From Pseudomonadota bacterium (GTDB lineage Bacteria > Pseudomonadota > Gammaproteobacteria > UBA9214), in assembly GCA_041395565.1 (NCBI GenBank), contig JAWLAI010000006.1, forward strand, positions 124,001-188,000: 64,000 bases of DNA, written 5' to 3'. Position 1 is the first letter of the stretch. Every line of letters starts with the position of its first letter. This document shows, one piece after another, positions 48,327 through 58,017 of this stretch. The translations under genes were made by a program, and so were the position numbers. The notes beneath the pieces were generated by a model. The model was not told the DNA's origin and made no database searches. It saw only the letters and a list, made by a program, of their open reading frames with translations.

Positions 48327-49715
48327 CTAGATTCCCATGCTCTTCGTCAATTTGATGCCACCCTGCAGGGCCCTGCCCAGGGTAACGACCAGTGCCGCGC
48401 ACAGCAGTGCCAGCCCCTCTGCCGACCGGTCCGTGGCAACCAGGTAAATGCCCGCGTTGCCTGCCGTCATCACTCCCAACGCCAGCGGCCCGGTCGTGCG
48501 CAAGCCGTAGATCCGATAGCACTGCCACCAGTTCAGCAGATTGATCGCCACCAGGCTCAGCAGGGTGCCCAGCGCTGCGCCGACGATACCAAGCCAGGGG
48601 ATGAGCACAAGATTGGTTACGAACAACAGCGCCAACAGCACCCAGACCGAGGCCAGCAATTGCGTGGCATGCCCGCCCATCTTCAGCGCGTTTCCCACCG
48701 GGCCGAAGCTGCAGGCGAACACATGCGTGGCGAGCAGCACGTACATGACGGGGAGTGCATCCGCATAGCTGCCGAATAGGCCGAGCAGCGCGGGGCCAAA
48801 CAGCACGAGCAGCAGCGCGACGGCGAGGACGGCGAGGAGCGACAGCCAACGGTGGCGATCGTACTCGTACATCATGCCGGCCAGGTCGGACGCGCCGAGC
48901 GCCGCACCGATACGCGGCAGCGTCACCTGGCCGAGCAGCTGGTTGCCGAGCAGGGCGAACGCCGCCGCGCGCGAGGCCAGGGCATAGGCGGCAGTGGCGT
49001 CGAGGGTCGTGAGCAGACCGACCATGATGATGTCGATGTTGTCGATACCGGAACGGACCAGGCCGATGAGTGCCATGTGTCCGGCGTAGCGCCTGCCGGC
49101 AGCGTCGATTCCGCCCGCCTGTCCGCGCAGGGCGCCGCTGTCGATACGGTACAGCAGCATCGGGACCCAGGCACTGATGACGATCACCAGCAGGTAGAGA
49201 TCGACGTCCGGGATGAACAAGCCGAGCGGCAGGAAACACAGGAGGCGGATGGCGTCGCTGGCGCGCGGTATCAACAGCGCCTTCCTGAAATCCTGCCGGC
49301 CCTGGTGCCAGGCAGCGAACACATTCGCGGCTGCCAGCGCCGGTATCGTGGCCGCCAGCGCCGCGTAGACGGGCAGGTTCGCGCTGTGCGCCACGTAGCG
49401 GGTGTTGATGAAACCGTAGGCCAGGAAAGCGGCGGCGACAGCGAGCGAGATCCTGGTTGCGCGGCCGCTCGCGGCGGCCAGCAGCGGCAGCTGCGGTTCC
49501 GCGCTGCGCTGTGAACTGCGATAGAGCAGCAGCTGGTCGAGCCCGAAGCTGCCGATCACCACTGCGATCGCAGCCAGACTCCCGGCATACGCATAGACAC
49601 CGTACACCTCGCGCCCAGCGAGATTGAATGCCCAGATCACGACGAAGCTCGTGCCGAGCGCAAGCAGGCGCGCTGCCAGACCTATGAACAAACCGCTGTA
49701 GTAATTATCGGCCAT
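48327..49715 (-). CDS. Polysaccharide flippase (Wzx/MATE-like)
   Basis: A 462-residue membrane protein with about 12-14 helices. The N-terminus (NYYSGLFIGLAARLLALGTS) and GREVYGVYAYAGSLAAIAVV are typical of polysaccharide biosynthesis flippases. It should move undecaprenyl-linked glycan units to the periplasmic side. It is the first gene of the coupled run flippase-sulfotransferase-deacetylase-GT-GT4. A 156-base gap separates it from the next upstream GT4. Confidence 0.87.
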   Translation of the reverse strand: MADNYYSGLFIGLAARLLALGTSFVVIWAFNLAGREVYGVYAYAGSLAAIAVVIGSFGLDQLLLYRSSQRSAEPQLPLLAAASGRATRISLAVAAAFLAYGFINTRYVAHSANLPVYAALAATIPALAAANVFAAWHQGRQDFRKALLIPRASDAIRLLCFLPLGLFIPDVDLYLLVIVISAWVPMLLYRIDSGALRGQAGGIDAAGRRYAGHMALIGLVRSGIDNIDIIMVGLLTTLDATAAYALASRAAAFALLGNQLLGQVTLPRIGAALGASDLAGMMYEYDRHRWLSLLAVLAVALLLVLFGPALLGLFGSYADALPVMYVLLATHVFACSFGPVGNALKMGGHATQLLASVWVLLALLFVTNLVLIPWLGIVGAALGTLLSLVAINLLNWWQCYRIYGLRTTGPLALGVMTAGNAGIYLVATDRSAEGLALLCAALVVTLGRALQGGIKLTKSMGI

Positions 49716-49871
49716 GGCTCTGCCCGGCGCCGCCGAGATGCACTGCTGCCCTCGCGTCGCGCGCGCTGACCGACAGCGACATGCCCCGCCGCGCCGGAAT
49801 CGGTAACCTGTTGTTTATGTGTAAATAAGAGACACGCACGCCCCAGTGTATCGGCCACGGTCCAGGCACGT

Positions 49872-50957
49872 TTATGCACCGCGAGACAGGGTTTCCAGCA
49901 GGGCCTGCTCCAGGCGCCGGCCGGAACTGTCCCAGTCCGGCAGCACGCCGTAGTCGACGGCATCCTGCTGCAGCGCCCATTCCAGCGCCGCGCACAGGGC
50001 CTGCGGATCGGCCGGCGGTACCAGGTGCGGCGACGCGTCGCCCAGGATCCATGCGGTCGCGGGCGTACGGGTAGCGACCACCGGAACCCGGCAGCTCATG
50101 GCCTCGTACAGCTTCACCGGATAACTGTAATCACCGAATGCCGAGCGCCGGTTGGTCACTACCAGGACATCCATGCAGTTCAACAGCACGGGCATGAGCG
50201 CATCCTCGATGTAGCCCAGCGAGTGCACCTCGTCGGGTAGCGGCACGTTTCGCCAGGTGCGCCCGGAATGCACGAGCATGGCATCGGGACAACCGGCCTG
50301 CAGGCACGCGAATGCATCGAACAACACCTCGACACCGCGGCTGCGATGCATGGAGCCGCAGTAACCGACCAGTTTCCGCTGCAACGGCAGGCCCATACGC
50401 TGCCGGCATGCAGCGCGATCCAGCGGCACGAATCCGATGGGATCGGGCGCCATCGGCACGACCACCGCGGCACGGCCGGGCCGTCCGGAGGACATCAGCG
50501 CCGCCAGCCCCGGACCGGCGGCGGTCAGCAGGTCGGCACGCCGCAGCGCGCGACGCCAGCGCCAGTGCAGGGGTTTGCACCAGGGCAGGTAGCTCTCGTA
50601 GTTGTCGTAGGCGTCGATCGCGCTGCAGCACCCGTGGCGCCGGCTGAAATGCACCGCGAGCATACCGTAGTAGGTATCGGACAGTCCGACGATGCAGTCG
50701 GGGCGTCCACCACGTATGGTACGCTCGATCTCATGCAGATAACGCAGGGGATGACGCGGGCTGAACGGCACCGACAGCCAGTCAAAGCCGTGGGCCTGGT
50801 GCGCCACCGGCGCGCCGTGCCGGTAGTCGAGCAGCAGCAGTTGCACCTGGTGACCCTGCGCTGCCAGATGGCGCGGGAGGTGGAAGAAACGCCCGTAGGG
50901 ACTCGAGACGAGATCGCGTCCCATGGGATGCCGCTTGCAGAGGAACAATAGTTTCAA
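49872..50957 (-). CDS. GT4-like glycosyltransferase
   Basis: A 361-residue GT-B protein starting MKLLFLCKRHPMGRDLVSSP. C-terminal motifs are KLVGYCGSMHRSRGVEVLFDA and FGDYSYPVKLYEAMSCRVP, the latter holding the conserved Glu near the donor site. The sugar is unknown. It is divergent from the methyltransferase gene across 164 bases, with TATAAT on the minus strand at 51047-51042. Confidence 0.83.
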   Translation of the reverse strand: MKLLFLCKRHPMGRDLVSSPYGRFFHLPRHLAAQGHQVQLLLLDYRHGAPVAHQAHGFDWLSVPFSPRHPLRYLHEIERTIRGGRPDCIVGLSDTYYGMLAVHFSRRHGCCSAIDAYDNYESYLPWCKPLHWRWRRALRRADLLTAAGPGLAALMSSGRPGRAAVVVPMAPDPIGFVPLDRAACRQRMGLPLQRKLVGYCGSMHRSRGVEVLFDAFACLQAGCPDAMLVHSGRTWRNVPLPDEVHSLGYIEDALMPVLLNCMDVLVVTNRRSAFGDYSYPVKLYEAMSCRVPVVATRTPATAWILGDASPHLVPPADPQALCAALEWALQQDAVDYGVLPDWDSSGRRLEQALLETLSRGA

Positions 50958-51006
50958 GGGCCAGAGTCACACGGTTGTGATAGCGGCAGGATCCGCACCT
51001 GCCCTA

Positions 51007-51034
51007 TTGACAAGATACTCAATGGCAATAATAT
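51007..51034 (+). promoter_or_regulatory. Consensus-like sigma-70 promoter
   Basis: TTGACA (51007-51012), 16 bases, TAATAT (51029-51034), giving a leader of about 80 bases before the methyltransferase gene. This is the best vegetative promoter match in the window. Confidence 0.7.
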
Positions 51035-51121
51035 CCGGCCGATTATACTCGCATTCGATCCCCACCATATGATCCGTGCAGCAGGCAGTCGCACCAGTCC
51101 GGACGGATACGGGCCAGGAAA

Positions 51122-51880
51122 TTGAGCAGAGATTATCAATATGGCTTCTCGGCAAGCAGCCCGTCCATGTTCGAGACCGGCATCAGGGAACGCAAGGCCC
51201 GCACCATGGTGGCGGTGCTCGAGGATTGCCTGCCCGGCCCGTTGGCAGACTACAGGCTGCTGAACGTCGGCGGCTCGGCCGGCATCATCGACGACCATCT
51301 CGCTCGGCATCTCGGCCAGGTCGTCGGTATCGACATCGACGCGCCAGCCATCGACCATGCACGACGCCATTTCAGCCGCGCCAATCTCGAGTTCCTCGTC
51401 GGCGACGCCCTCAATCTGCCCTTCCCTGCCGCGAGCTTCGATGTGGTGATCTGTTCGCAGGTATATGAACATGTCACCGACCCGCAGCAGATGTTCCGGG
51501 AAATCCACCGGGTGCTGAAGCACGGCGGCGTCTGTTATTTCGCCGCCGGCAATCGGCTGATGTGGAATGAGCCGCACTACAACCTGCCGCTGCTGTCCGT
51601 GCTGCCGCGCCCGCTGGCGCATGTGTATATCCGTCTGGCCGGCAAGGCACGCCACTACCATGAAAAGCACCTCAGCTACTGGGGCCTCAGGAAACTGGTA
51701 CGCAACTTTTCCTGCCAGGACTACACCAGGCGTCTGGTAACCGAACCGGACAAGTATCATACCGCTTACCTGATCAGGCCGGGTTCGCTCAAGGCCGCAC
51801 TCGCCCGCTTGCTGCTGCGGCTCGCCTATTGGGCCTTTCCCGGGTATATCTGGGTCCTCAGGAAGGACTCCCATTCCTGA
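51122..51880 (+). CDS. Class I SAM-dependent methyltransferase
   Basis: A 252-residue methyltransferase of the Methyltransf_11 type. Motif I is LLNVGGSAGIIDDHLARH, the acidic turn VVGIDIDAP binds SAM ribose, and motif post I is FDVVICSQVYEHVTDP. It may methylate a sugar or lipid intermediate of the glycan island. The start used is TTG with AGGAA just upstream; an ATG 15 codons later (51167) is the alternative. Confidence 0.82.
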   Translation: MSRDYQYGFSASSPSMFETGIRERKARTMVAVLEDCLPGPLADYRLLNVGGSAGIIDDHLARHLGQVVGIDIDAPAIDHARRHFSRANLEFLVGDALNLPFPAASFDVVICSQVYEHVTDPQQMFREIHRVLKHGGVCYFAAGNRLMWNEPHYNLPLLSVLPRPLAHVYIRLAGKARHYHEKHLSYWGLRKLVRNFSCQDYTRRLVTEPDKYHTAYLIRPGSLKAALARLLLRLAYWAFPGYIWVLRKDSHS

Positions 51881-51973
51881 CATGCGCCGCGCCGACCCCG
51901 GTTTCCGCTGCTACCGGCCTCCGGCAGCAGCCACCCGCACCCCGCCAAGGGTGGTCGTGCGCGAGACACCACC

Positions 51974-53173
51974 GTGACACCGATACTGGTACTCACCTCG
52001 ACCTACCCCCGCTGGCAGGACGATACCGAGCCTGCATTCGTGCGCCACCTCTGCCTGCAACTGGCCAGGGCCTACCGGCCCATCGTCCTGGCGCCGCACT
52101 ATCCCGGCGCCAGCAGACACGAGGTGCTCGATGGAATCGAGGTATACCGCTTCCGCTACTTCCTGCCATTCGCACAACGGCTGGCCTACGATGGCGGCAT
52201 CATGACGAATCTGGAGCGGCATCCGGCCAGGCTGCTGCTGGTTCCGTTCTTCCTGCTCAGCCAGTTCTACTGGATCCTGCGTCTGTGCAGGGCCAGGCAA
52301 ATCCGCCTGATTCACGCGCACTGGCTGATACCGCAGGGCCTGCTGGCCGTACTGGCCCGCACGCTGGGCTGCAGGCGGGCGAAGATCCTCTGCACGGCCC
52401 ATGGCGGCGATCTCTGGTCCATGCAGGGCGGCCTGATGAACCGGCTGAAGGGCTATGTCCTGCGCCGCATCGATCATCTGACGGTCGTCAGCAGGGCCAT
52501 GCGCGATCACCTGCGCGCGACGGGCCGCCTGCCGGCACACACCAGCGTACAGCCCATGGGTGTAGATCTGACCGGCACGTTCACGCCGGCCAGCGCCACG
52601 GCCGCACGCAGCGGACTGCTGTTTGTCGGACGACTGGTGGAGAAGAAGGGCGTGATCACGCTGCTCGAGGCCCTCGCGCTGCTCGCTCGGAACCATCCCG
52701 ACCTGCAGCTGACCTGCATCGGCGACGGGCCGGAACGCGCCGGCCTCGAGCAGCGCGCAGCGGCGCTGCACATCGCGGACCGGGTGAAATTCCGCGGTGC
52801 GGTACCCAACCACCAGATCCCCGCCTACTTACGCGCGGCTCGCATCGCGGTCGTGCCCTCCCTGGTAGCCGGTAGCGGCGACCAGGAAGGCCTGGGGCTG
52901 GTGGCGGTCGAGGCACTCGGCTGCGGCTGCGCCACCGTGGTGTCCGACCTGCCGGCCCTGCGGGACGTGGTCGAGGATGGCAGCAACGGCCTGGTATTCA
53001 GGGCGGGTGATGCGGCGGATCTGGCTGCCAAGCTGGAACTGCTGCTGCAAGACCAGCCGTTGTATGACAGACTGACAGCCGCGGGCCGACAGTCGGTGAC
53101 GGGGAAATTTGATTGGCAAGCGGTGGGTAACGGCTATATTGAAACCATCGCCGACTGCCTGGGGCGGCCTTGA
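51974..53173 (+). CDS. GT4 family glycosyltransferase
   Basis: A 399-residue GT-B enzyme starting at GTG. The N-domain begins ILVLTSTYPRWQDDTEPAF and has LIHAHWLIPQGLLA. The C-domain has LLFVGRLVEKKGVITLLEAL and the EX7E motif DQEGLGLVAVEALGCGCA. Sugar specificity unknown. It follows the methyltransferase by 93 bases and probably shares its promoter. It is the last gene of the island before pilB. Confidence 0.9.
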   Translation: MTPILVLTSTYPRWQDDTEPAFVRHLCLQLARAYRPIVLAPHYPGASRHEVLDGIEVYRFRYFLPFAQRLAYDGGIMTNLERHPARLLLVPFFLLSQFYWILRLCRARQIRLIHAHWLIPQGLLAVLARTLGCRRAKILCTAHGGDLWSMQGGLMNRLKGYVLRRIDHLTVVSRAMRDHLRATGRLPAHTSVQPMGVDLTGTFTPASATAARSGLLFVGRLVEKKGVITLLEALALLARNHPDLQLTCIGDGPERAGLEQRAAALHIADRVKFRGAVPNHQIPAYLRAARIAVVPSLVAGSGDQEGLGLVAVEALGCGCATVVSDLPALRDVVEDGSNGLVFRAGDAADLAAKLELLLQDQPLYDRLTAAGRQSVTGKFDWQAVGNGYIETIADCLGRP

Positions 53174-53257
53174 GGCTACAGCGGCGCGGCGGCCTGGAAC
53201 AGGGCGGGACGCGGACTCGTTCACCCGCCGCGGCCGATGCTAAAATTCAGACTAAAT

Positions 53258-53286
53258 TGCTGTACCGCCATCTAAAGTTTTATTAT
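53258..53286 (+). promoter_or_regulatory. Candidate promoter of pilBCD
   Basis: TTGCTG (53258-53263), 17 bases, TATTAT (53281-53286), leaving a leader of about 210 bases before pilB. No other feature is recognised in the 331-base gap apart from the hairpin at 53286-53309. Confidence 0.5.
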
Positions 53287-53309
53287 GTCCAGACGAAACC
53301 ATCTGGACA
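53286..53309. promoter_or_regulatory. Perfect 8-bp inverted repeat upstream of pilB
   Basis: TGTCCAGA and TCTGGACA flank an 8-base loop and begin at the last base of the candidate -10. It could be an operator, or an RNA hairpin ending the preceding glycosyltransferase transcript; no T-run follows. Confidence 0.5.
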
Positions 53310-53504
53310 GATGTTGGTGTTGGCGTCGGTCGCGAGGGCAAAATATCACTCTGTTTTTGCTCGAATTTATAATCAACCCATGAGATGCGGGCTGACTCGG
53401 ACGGGATGCAGGTACGGCACTGCGCGGGTACTGGGGTGCCAGTCCCTGAAAACCGGATCTACATCACAGTGAAAATCACCCACTACCAGAAAATGTTCTA
53501 GCCC

Positions 53505-55220
53505 ATGGCCACACCGAATCCGACAGTCAATCTCAGTGGACTCGCACGCCGACTGGTCATGGATGGCCTTCTCGATGAGACCGAAGCCACCAAGGCTCAC
53601 GAGATGGCGCTCAAGAAGCGCACCCATTTCGTCAGCTACCTCGTCGACAACAAGCTCGTCTCGAGCCGGGACATCGCCTGGTCGGGCGCGCAGGAATTCG
53701 GCGTCCCGCTGTTCGATATCGCGGCCATGGACATGGAAGTGGCACCGATCAAGCTGGTCAGTGAAAAACTGATCAGGCAGCACAACGCGCTACCGCTATT
53801 CAGACACGCCAACCGCCTCTACGTGGCGGTCTCCGACCCGACCAACCTCGGCGCCATCGACGAATTCAAGTTCCACACCGGCATCAACACCGAGGCCGTG
53901 CTGGTCGACGAGGTGCACCTGCGCAAGGCCATCGAGGACGCACTGGAAGCCCTGGACACCACCATGTCCGAGCTCATGGATGCCGACCTCGACAACCTGG
54001 ACGTGGGCGGGGGCGACGACGACGCCGCGGGTTCCGATGTCTCGGAGTCCGATATCGACGATACCCCGGTGGTGCGGTTCGTCAACAAGGTGCTGCTCGA
54101 TGCAATCAATTCGGGCGCTTCCGACATCCACCTCGAGCCATACGAGAAGGAATTCCGCGTCCGCTTCCGCAACGACGGCGTGCTGCACGAGATCACCTCG
54201 CCGCCGCGTTCACTGGCGATGCGCATCATCGCGCGCCTCAAGGTCATGAGCCGGATGAATATCGCCGAGCGTCGCATCCCGCAGGACGGCCGCATCAAGA
54301 TGAACCTGTCGCGCAACCGTTCCATTGATTTCCGTGTCAATACCCTGCCGACCCTGTACGGCGAAAAGGTCGTGCTGCGTATTCTCGACAGCAGCGCGGC
54401 ACAGCTGGGCGTCGACGTGCTCGGTTTCGAGCCGGATCAGAAAGAGCTGTTCATCACTGCCATCAACAAGCCCTACGGCATGGTGCTGGTCACCGGCCCG
54501 ACCGGTAGCGGCAAGACCGTGTCGCTCTACACCGCGCTGAACATGCTCAATACCCCCGACCGGAATATCTCGACCTGTGAGGATCCGGTCGAAATCAACG
54601 TGCTCGGCATCAACCAGGTCAACGTCAACCCGAAGGCGGGCCTGGACTTCTCGACCGCCCTGCGCGCCTTCCTGCGACAGGACCCGGACATCATCATGGT
54701 GGGTGAGATTCGCGACCTGGAAACCGCGGAAATCGCCGTGAAGGCGGCCCAGACCGGCCACCTGGTGCTCTCGACCCTGCACACCAATGATGCCCCGCAA
54801 ACCCTGACGCGTCTGGCAAACATGGGGGTACCGCCCTATAACATCGCCTCGGCGGTGCACCTGATCATGGCACAGCGTCTCGCACGCCGGCTGTGCAACA
54901 ACTGCAAGAAGGAGCGCGACATACCCGAAGAGTCCCTGCTCAAGGCCGGCTTCCGCCCGGACCAGATCAAGGACCTGAAGATCTACGGCCCGGTCGGCTG
55001 CGAAACCTGCACGGGCGGATACAAGGGACGCGTGGGCATTTACCAGGTCATGCCGGTGTCCGAGGAAATGGGCCGCATTATCATGGAAGGCGGTAATTCC
55101 ATGGAACTCGCCAACCAGGCGGCAGCCGAAGGTATCGCCGACCTCAGAGAGTCCGGGCTGAAGAAGGTGGCAGCCGGAGTTACCAGTTTGGAAGAAATCG
55201 ACCGCGTCACGAAGGAATAA
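53505..55220 (+). CDS. pilB: Type IV pilus extension ATPase PilB
   Basis: A 571-residue secretion ATPase. It has an N-terminal GspE/MshE-type domain (about residues 1-150) and Walker A GPTGSGKTVSLYTALN. The Asp and His boxes lie around LRQDPDIIMVGEIRDLETA and LVLSTLHTNDA. A tetracysteine zinc site is CNNCKKERD plus CETCTGGYKGR. It powers pilin polymerisation at the inner membrane. It starts a pilB-pilC-pilD operon. The ribosome binding site is weak. Confidence 0.97.
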   Translation: MATPNPTVNLSGLARRLVMDGLLDETEATKAHEMALKKRTHFVSYLVDNKLVSSRDIAWSGAQEFGVPLFDIAAMDMEVAPIKLVSEKLIRQHNALPLFRHANRLYVAVSDPTNLGAIDEFKFHTGINTEAVLVDEVHLRKAIEDALEALDTTMSELMDADLDNLDVGGGDDDAAGSDVSESDIDDTPVVRFVNKVLLDAINSGASDIHLEPYEKEFRVRFRNDGVLHEITSPPRSLAMRIIARLKVMSRMNIAERRIPQDGRIKMNLSRNRSIDFRVNTLPTLYGEKVVLRILDSSAAQLGVDVLGFEPDQKELFITAINKPYGMVLVTGPTGSGKTVSLYTALNMLNTPDRNISTCEDPVEINVLGINQVNVNPKAGLDFSTALRAFLRQDPDIIMVGEIRDLETAEIAVKAAQTGHLVLSTLHTNDAPQTLTRLANMGVPPYNIASAVHLIMAQRLARRLCNNCKKERDIPEESLLKAGFRPDQIKDLKIYGPVGCETCTGGYKGRVGIYQVMPVSEEMGRIIMEGGNSMELANQAAAEGIADLRESGLKKVAAGVTSLEEIDRVTKE

Positions 55221-55223
55221 GCC

Positions 55224-56447
55224 ATGGCGGAGAAAGCACTCAAGCAACCCGATCTGTTTATCTGGACCGGCACCGACAAGCGCGGCGTCAAGGTCAAGGG
55301 ACAAACCCGCGGGTCCAACCCGTCACTGATCCGGGCCGACCTGCGCAAACAGGGCATCAAGCCGCTGAAGGTCCGCAAGCAGAGCACGCTGTTCCAGAAG
55401 ACCGACAAGAAAAAGATCATCCCCAAGGACATCGCTGTCTTCTTCCGCCAGCTTTCCACCATGATGGCTGCGGGCGTACCGTTGGTGCAGTCCTTCGAGA
55501 TCATCGGCCGCGGCCACGACAATGCCGGCATGCGCGACCTGATCCTCAAGATCAAGGCCGACGTGGAATCCGGCACGAGCCTATCGGAATCACTCGCCAA
55601 GCACCCGCTCTACTTCGACGCCCTGGTGGTGAGCCTGGTCAACGCCGGCGAACAGGCGGGCGTGCTCGAATCGCTGCTCGACAACATCGCCACCTACAAG
55701 GAAAAGACCGAATACCTGAAGGCCAAGATCAAAAAGGCGATGTTCTACCCGACCGCGGTCATCATCGTGGCGTGTATCGTGACCGCCATCTTGCTCATTT
55801 TCGTCGTACCGCAGTTCGAGGAACTCTTCACCAGTTTCGGCGCCGACCTGCCTGCGTTCACCCGCGTGGTGGTCAACCTCTCGGAATTCATGCAGTCGTA
55901 CTGGTGGCTGATCTTCGGCATCCTGGCGGGCTCGGGCGTGGGATTCTTCCAGGCCAAGAAACGCTCGCGCAATTTCAGCCGCACGCTCGACCGGCTCATC
56001 CTCAAGATGCCCATCGTCGGCCCGATCATGCACAAGGCCGCCGTAGCACGCTATGCGCGCACCCTCTCCACCATGTTCGCAGCGGGCGTACCGCTGGTCG
56101 AGGCGCTGGAATCCGTTGCCGGCGCGACCGGTAACGTGGTCTATTCGGACGCGGTTATGATGATCCGCGACAGCGTGGCCACCGGTCAGCAGCTGCAGTT
56201 TGCCATGAGCCAGACCGGCCTGTTTCCCAACATGGTCGAGCAGATGGTCGCCATCGGCGAGGAGTCCGGCTCGCTCGATGCGATGCTGGCCAAGGTGGCG
56301 GACTTCTTCGAACAGGAAGTCGATGATGCCGTGGACGCCCTCAGCAGCCTGCTCGAGCCGCTGATCATGTCGATTCTGGGTATCCTCATCGGCGGACTCG
56401 TGGTCGCCATGTACCTGCCCATCTTCAAGATGGGCGCCGCCATCTGA
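55224..56447 (+). CDS. pilC: Type IV pilus platform protein PilC
   Basis: A 407-residue inner-membrane protein with two GspF domains (about residues 75-195 and 280-400), each with VFFRQLSTMMAAGVPLVQS- and ARTLSTMFAAGVPLVEALE-like starts, and three transmembrane helices. It couples PilB to the pilus. It starts three bases after the pilB stop. Confidence 0.97.
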   Translation: MAEKALKQPDLFIWTGTDKRGVKVKGQTRGSNPSLIRADLRKQGIKPLKVRKQSTLFQKTDKKKIIPKDIAVFFRQLSTMMAAGVPLVQSFEIIGRGHDNAGMRDLILKIKADVESGTSLSESLAKHPLYFDALVVSLVNAGEQAGVLESLLDNIATYKEKTEYLKAKIKKAMFYPTAVIIVACIVTAILLIFVVPQFEELFTSFGADLPAFTRVVVNLSEFMQSYWWLIFGILAGSGVGFFQAKKRSRNFSRTLDRLILKMPIVGPIMHKAAVARYARTLSTMFAAGVPLVEALESVAGATGNVVYSDAVMMIRDSVATGQQLQFAMSQTGLFPNMVEQMVAIGEESGSLDAMLAKVADFFEQEVDDAVDALSSLLEPLIMSILGILIGGLVVAMYLPIFKMGAAI

Positions 56448-56495
56448 TCGCAGCCTGCGCTGCACCGCTGCGACCACCCGGGGGTGGCCTGACCC

Positions 56496-57359
56496 ATGGA
56501 ACTGTTGCGCCTGCTCGAGGGATCGCCGGCCCTATTCGGTGTCTGCTGCGGTGTTCTCGGCCTGCTGGTCGGCAGTTTCCTCAACGTGGTCATCTACCGG
56601 CTGCCGATCATGATCAACCGCGCCTGGGCGAACGAATGCCGGGAACTGCAGGGCAGCGCGGAGTCTGCAGCCGCGGCGCCGGCTGCCTTCAACCTGGTCG
56701 TGCCCCCTTCCAGCTGCCCCCACTGCCAGCGCCCGATCCGGGCGCTTGAGAATATCCCGATATTGAGCTACCTGCTGCTGCAGGGGCGCTGTGCCGGCTG
56801 CGGCACGCCGATACCGCGCCGCTACCCGCTGATCGAACTCGCCACGGCGCTGCTGTCCGCTGCGGTGGCAGCGCACTACGGCTTTGGCCTCCAGGCAGCG
56901 GCGGCGCTGCTGTTCACCTGGGCTCTGATCCCGCTGTTCATGATCGATTTCGATCACCAGATCCTGCCCGACGCCATCACCCTGCCCCTGCTTTGGGCCG
57001 GCCTGCTGCTGAGCCTGTACGACGTCTTCGTGAACAGTTCGACGAGCATCGTCGGCGCCGCGGCTGGCTATCTGTCGCTGTGGACGATCTATCATGCGTT
57101 CAGGCTACTCACCGGCAAGGAAGGGATGGGTTATGGTGATTTCAAGCTGCTCGGCGCGATCGGTGCCTGGGTGGGCTGGCAGCAGCTGCCGGTGGTCATC
57201 CTGTTTTCTTCCGTGGTCGGCGCGGCGCTCGGCATCGGCCTGATACTGCTGCGCGGGCGCGACCACAACCAACCCATGCCGTTCGGACCATTCCTTGCAG
57301 CTGCCGGCTGGTTGACACTCCTCTGGGGACGGGACATTATCGGCCTTTATTTGCGTTGA
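56496..57359 (+). CDS. pilD: Prepilin peptidase/N-methyltransferase PilD
   Basis: A 287-residue membrane aspartyl protease. The tetracysteine zinc domain has CPHCQRPI and CAGCGTPI. The two catalytic Asp are in IDFDHQILPDAITLP and GMGYGDFKLLGAIGAW. It removes the PilA leader and N-methylates the new N-terminus. It follows pilC by 48 bases. Confidence 0.97.
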   Translation: MELLRLLEGSPALFGVCCGVLGLLVGSFLNVVIYRLPIMINRAWANECRELQGSAESAAAAPAAFNLVVPPSSCPHCQRPIRALENIPILSYLLLQGRCAGCGTPIPRRYPLIELATALLSAAVAAHYGFGLQAAAALLFTWALIPLFMIDFDHQILPDAITLPLLWAGLLLSLYDVFVNSSTSIVGAAAGYLSLWTIYHAFRLLTGKEGMGYGDFKLLGAIGAWVGWQQLPVVILFSSVVGAALGIGLILLRGRDHNQPMPFGPFLAAAGWLTLLWGRDIIGLYLR

Positions 57360-57366
57360 GCCGTAC

Positions 57367-58017
57367 GTGATCGTCCCGGACACCCCTCCGCATGCACGTC
57401 CCAAAACCGGCGGCAAGCCGCTTGTGATCGGCCTCACCGGCGGCATCGGCAGCGGCAAATCCACGGTCGCCGCGGAATTCATCCGGCTCGGCGTCCCCGT
57501 TATCGATACCGACGAGCTGGCACGCGAACTGGTCGTTCCCGGCCAACCCGCCCTGCAGGAAATCGTAAACCGCTTCGGCTCCCGCGCCCTGCGGCAGGAC
57601 GGTACGCTCGACCGGGCCTACCTGCGCACACGGATATTCGCCGATCCGGCTGACAAGCACGCACTCGAGGCCATCCTGCACCCCCGGATCAGACAGCGTG
57701 TGCGCACCTGGCTGGAAACCATTACCGAACCCTACTGCATCGTCGTCATCCCGCTGCTGCTGGAAGCGGGGCAAACCGACCTGGTGGACCGGATACTCGT
57801 GGTGGATGCACCGGAAAAAGAACAGCTCAAACGGGTTGCCGCACGCGATGGGCTGTCACACAATGTAGTGAGCGGTATCATGGCAGCGCAGGCAGATCGC
57901 AGTACGCGCCTTAGCGCTGCGGACGACATCATTCACAATGATGCGGACGTGGCGGCGCTGATCGAGCGGACACGAAAATTACACATGCACTTCATGGACA
58001 TATCGAATGAGCACTAG
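57367..58017 (+). CDS. coaE: Dephospho-CoA kinase
   Basis: A 216-residue P-loop kinase for the last step of CoA synthesis. The Walker A is IGLTGGIGSGKSTVAAEF, followed by VPVIDTDELARELV. The chosen start is GTG seven bases after pilD; an inner GTG before the P-loop is possible but would leave a very short N-terminus. The pilD-coaE-zapD order is conserved. Confidence 0.95.
   Translation: MIVPDTPPHARPKTGGKPLVIGLTGGIGSGKSTVAAEFIRLGVPVIDTDELARELVVPGQPALQEIVNRFGSRALRQDGTLDRAYLRTRIFADPADKHALEAILHPRIRQRVRTWLETITEPYCIVVIPLLLEAGQTDLVDRILVVDAPEKEQLKRVAARDGLSHNVVSGIMAAQADRSTRLSAADDIIHNDADVAALIERTRKLHMHFMDISNEH

Noticed and set aside
53310..53500. c-di-GMP (GEMM) riboswitch in the pilB leader
   Set aside because: A GGGCAAA-like stretch is present, but the conserved GACGCAAAGCC core and tetraloop receptor are not recognisable.
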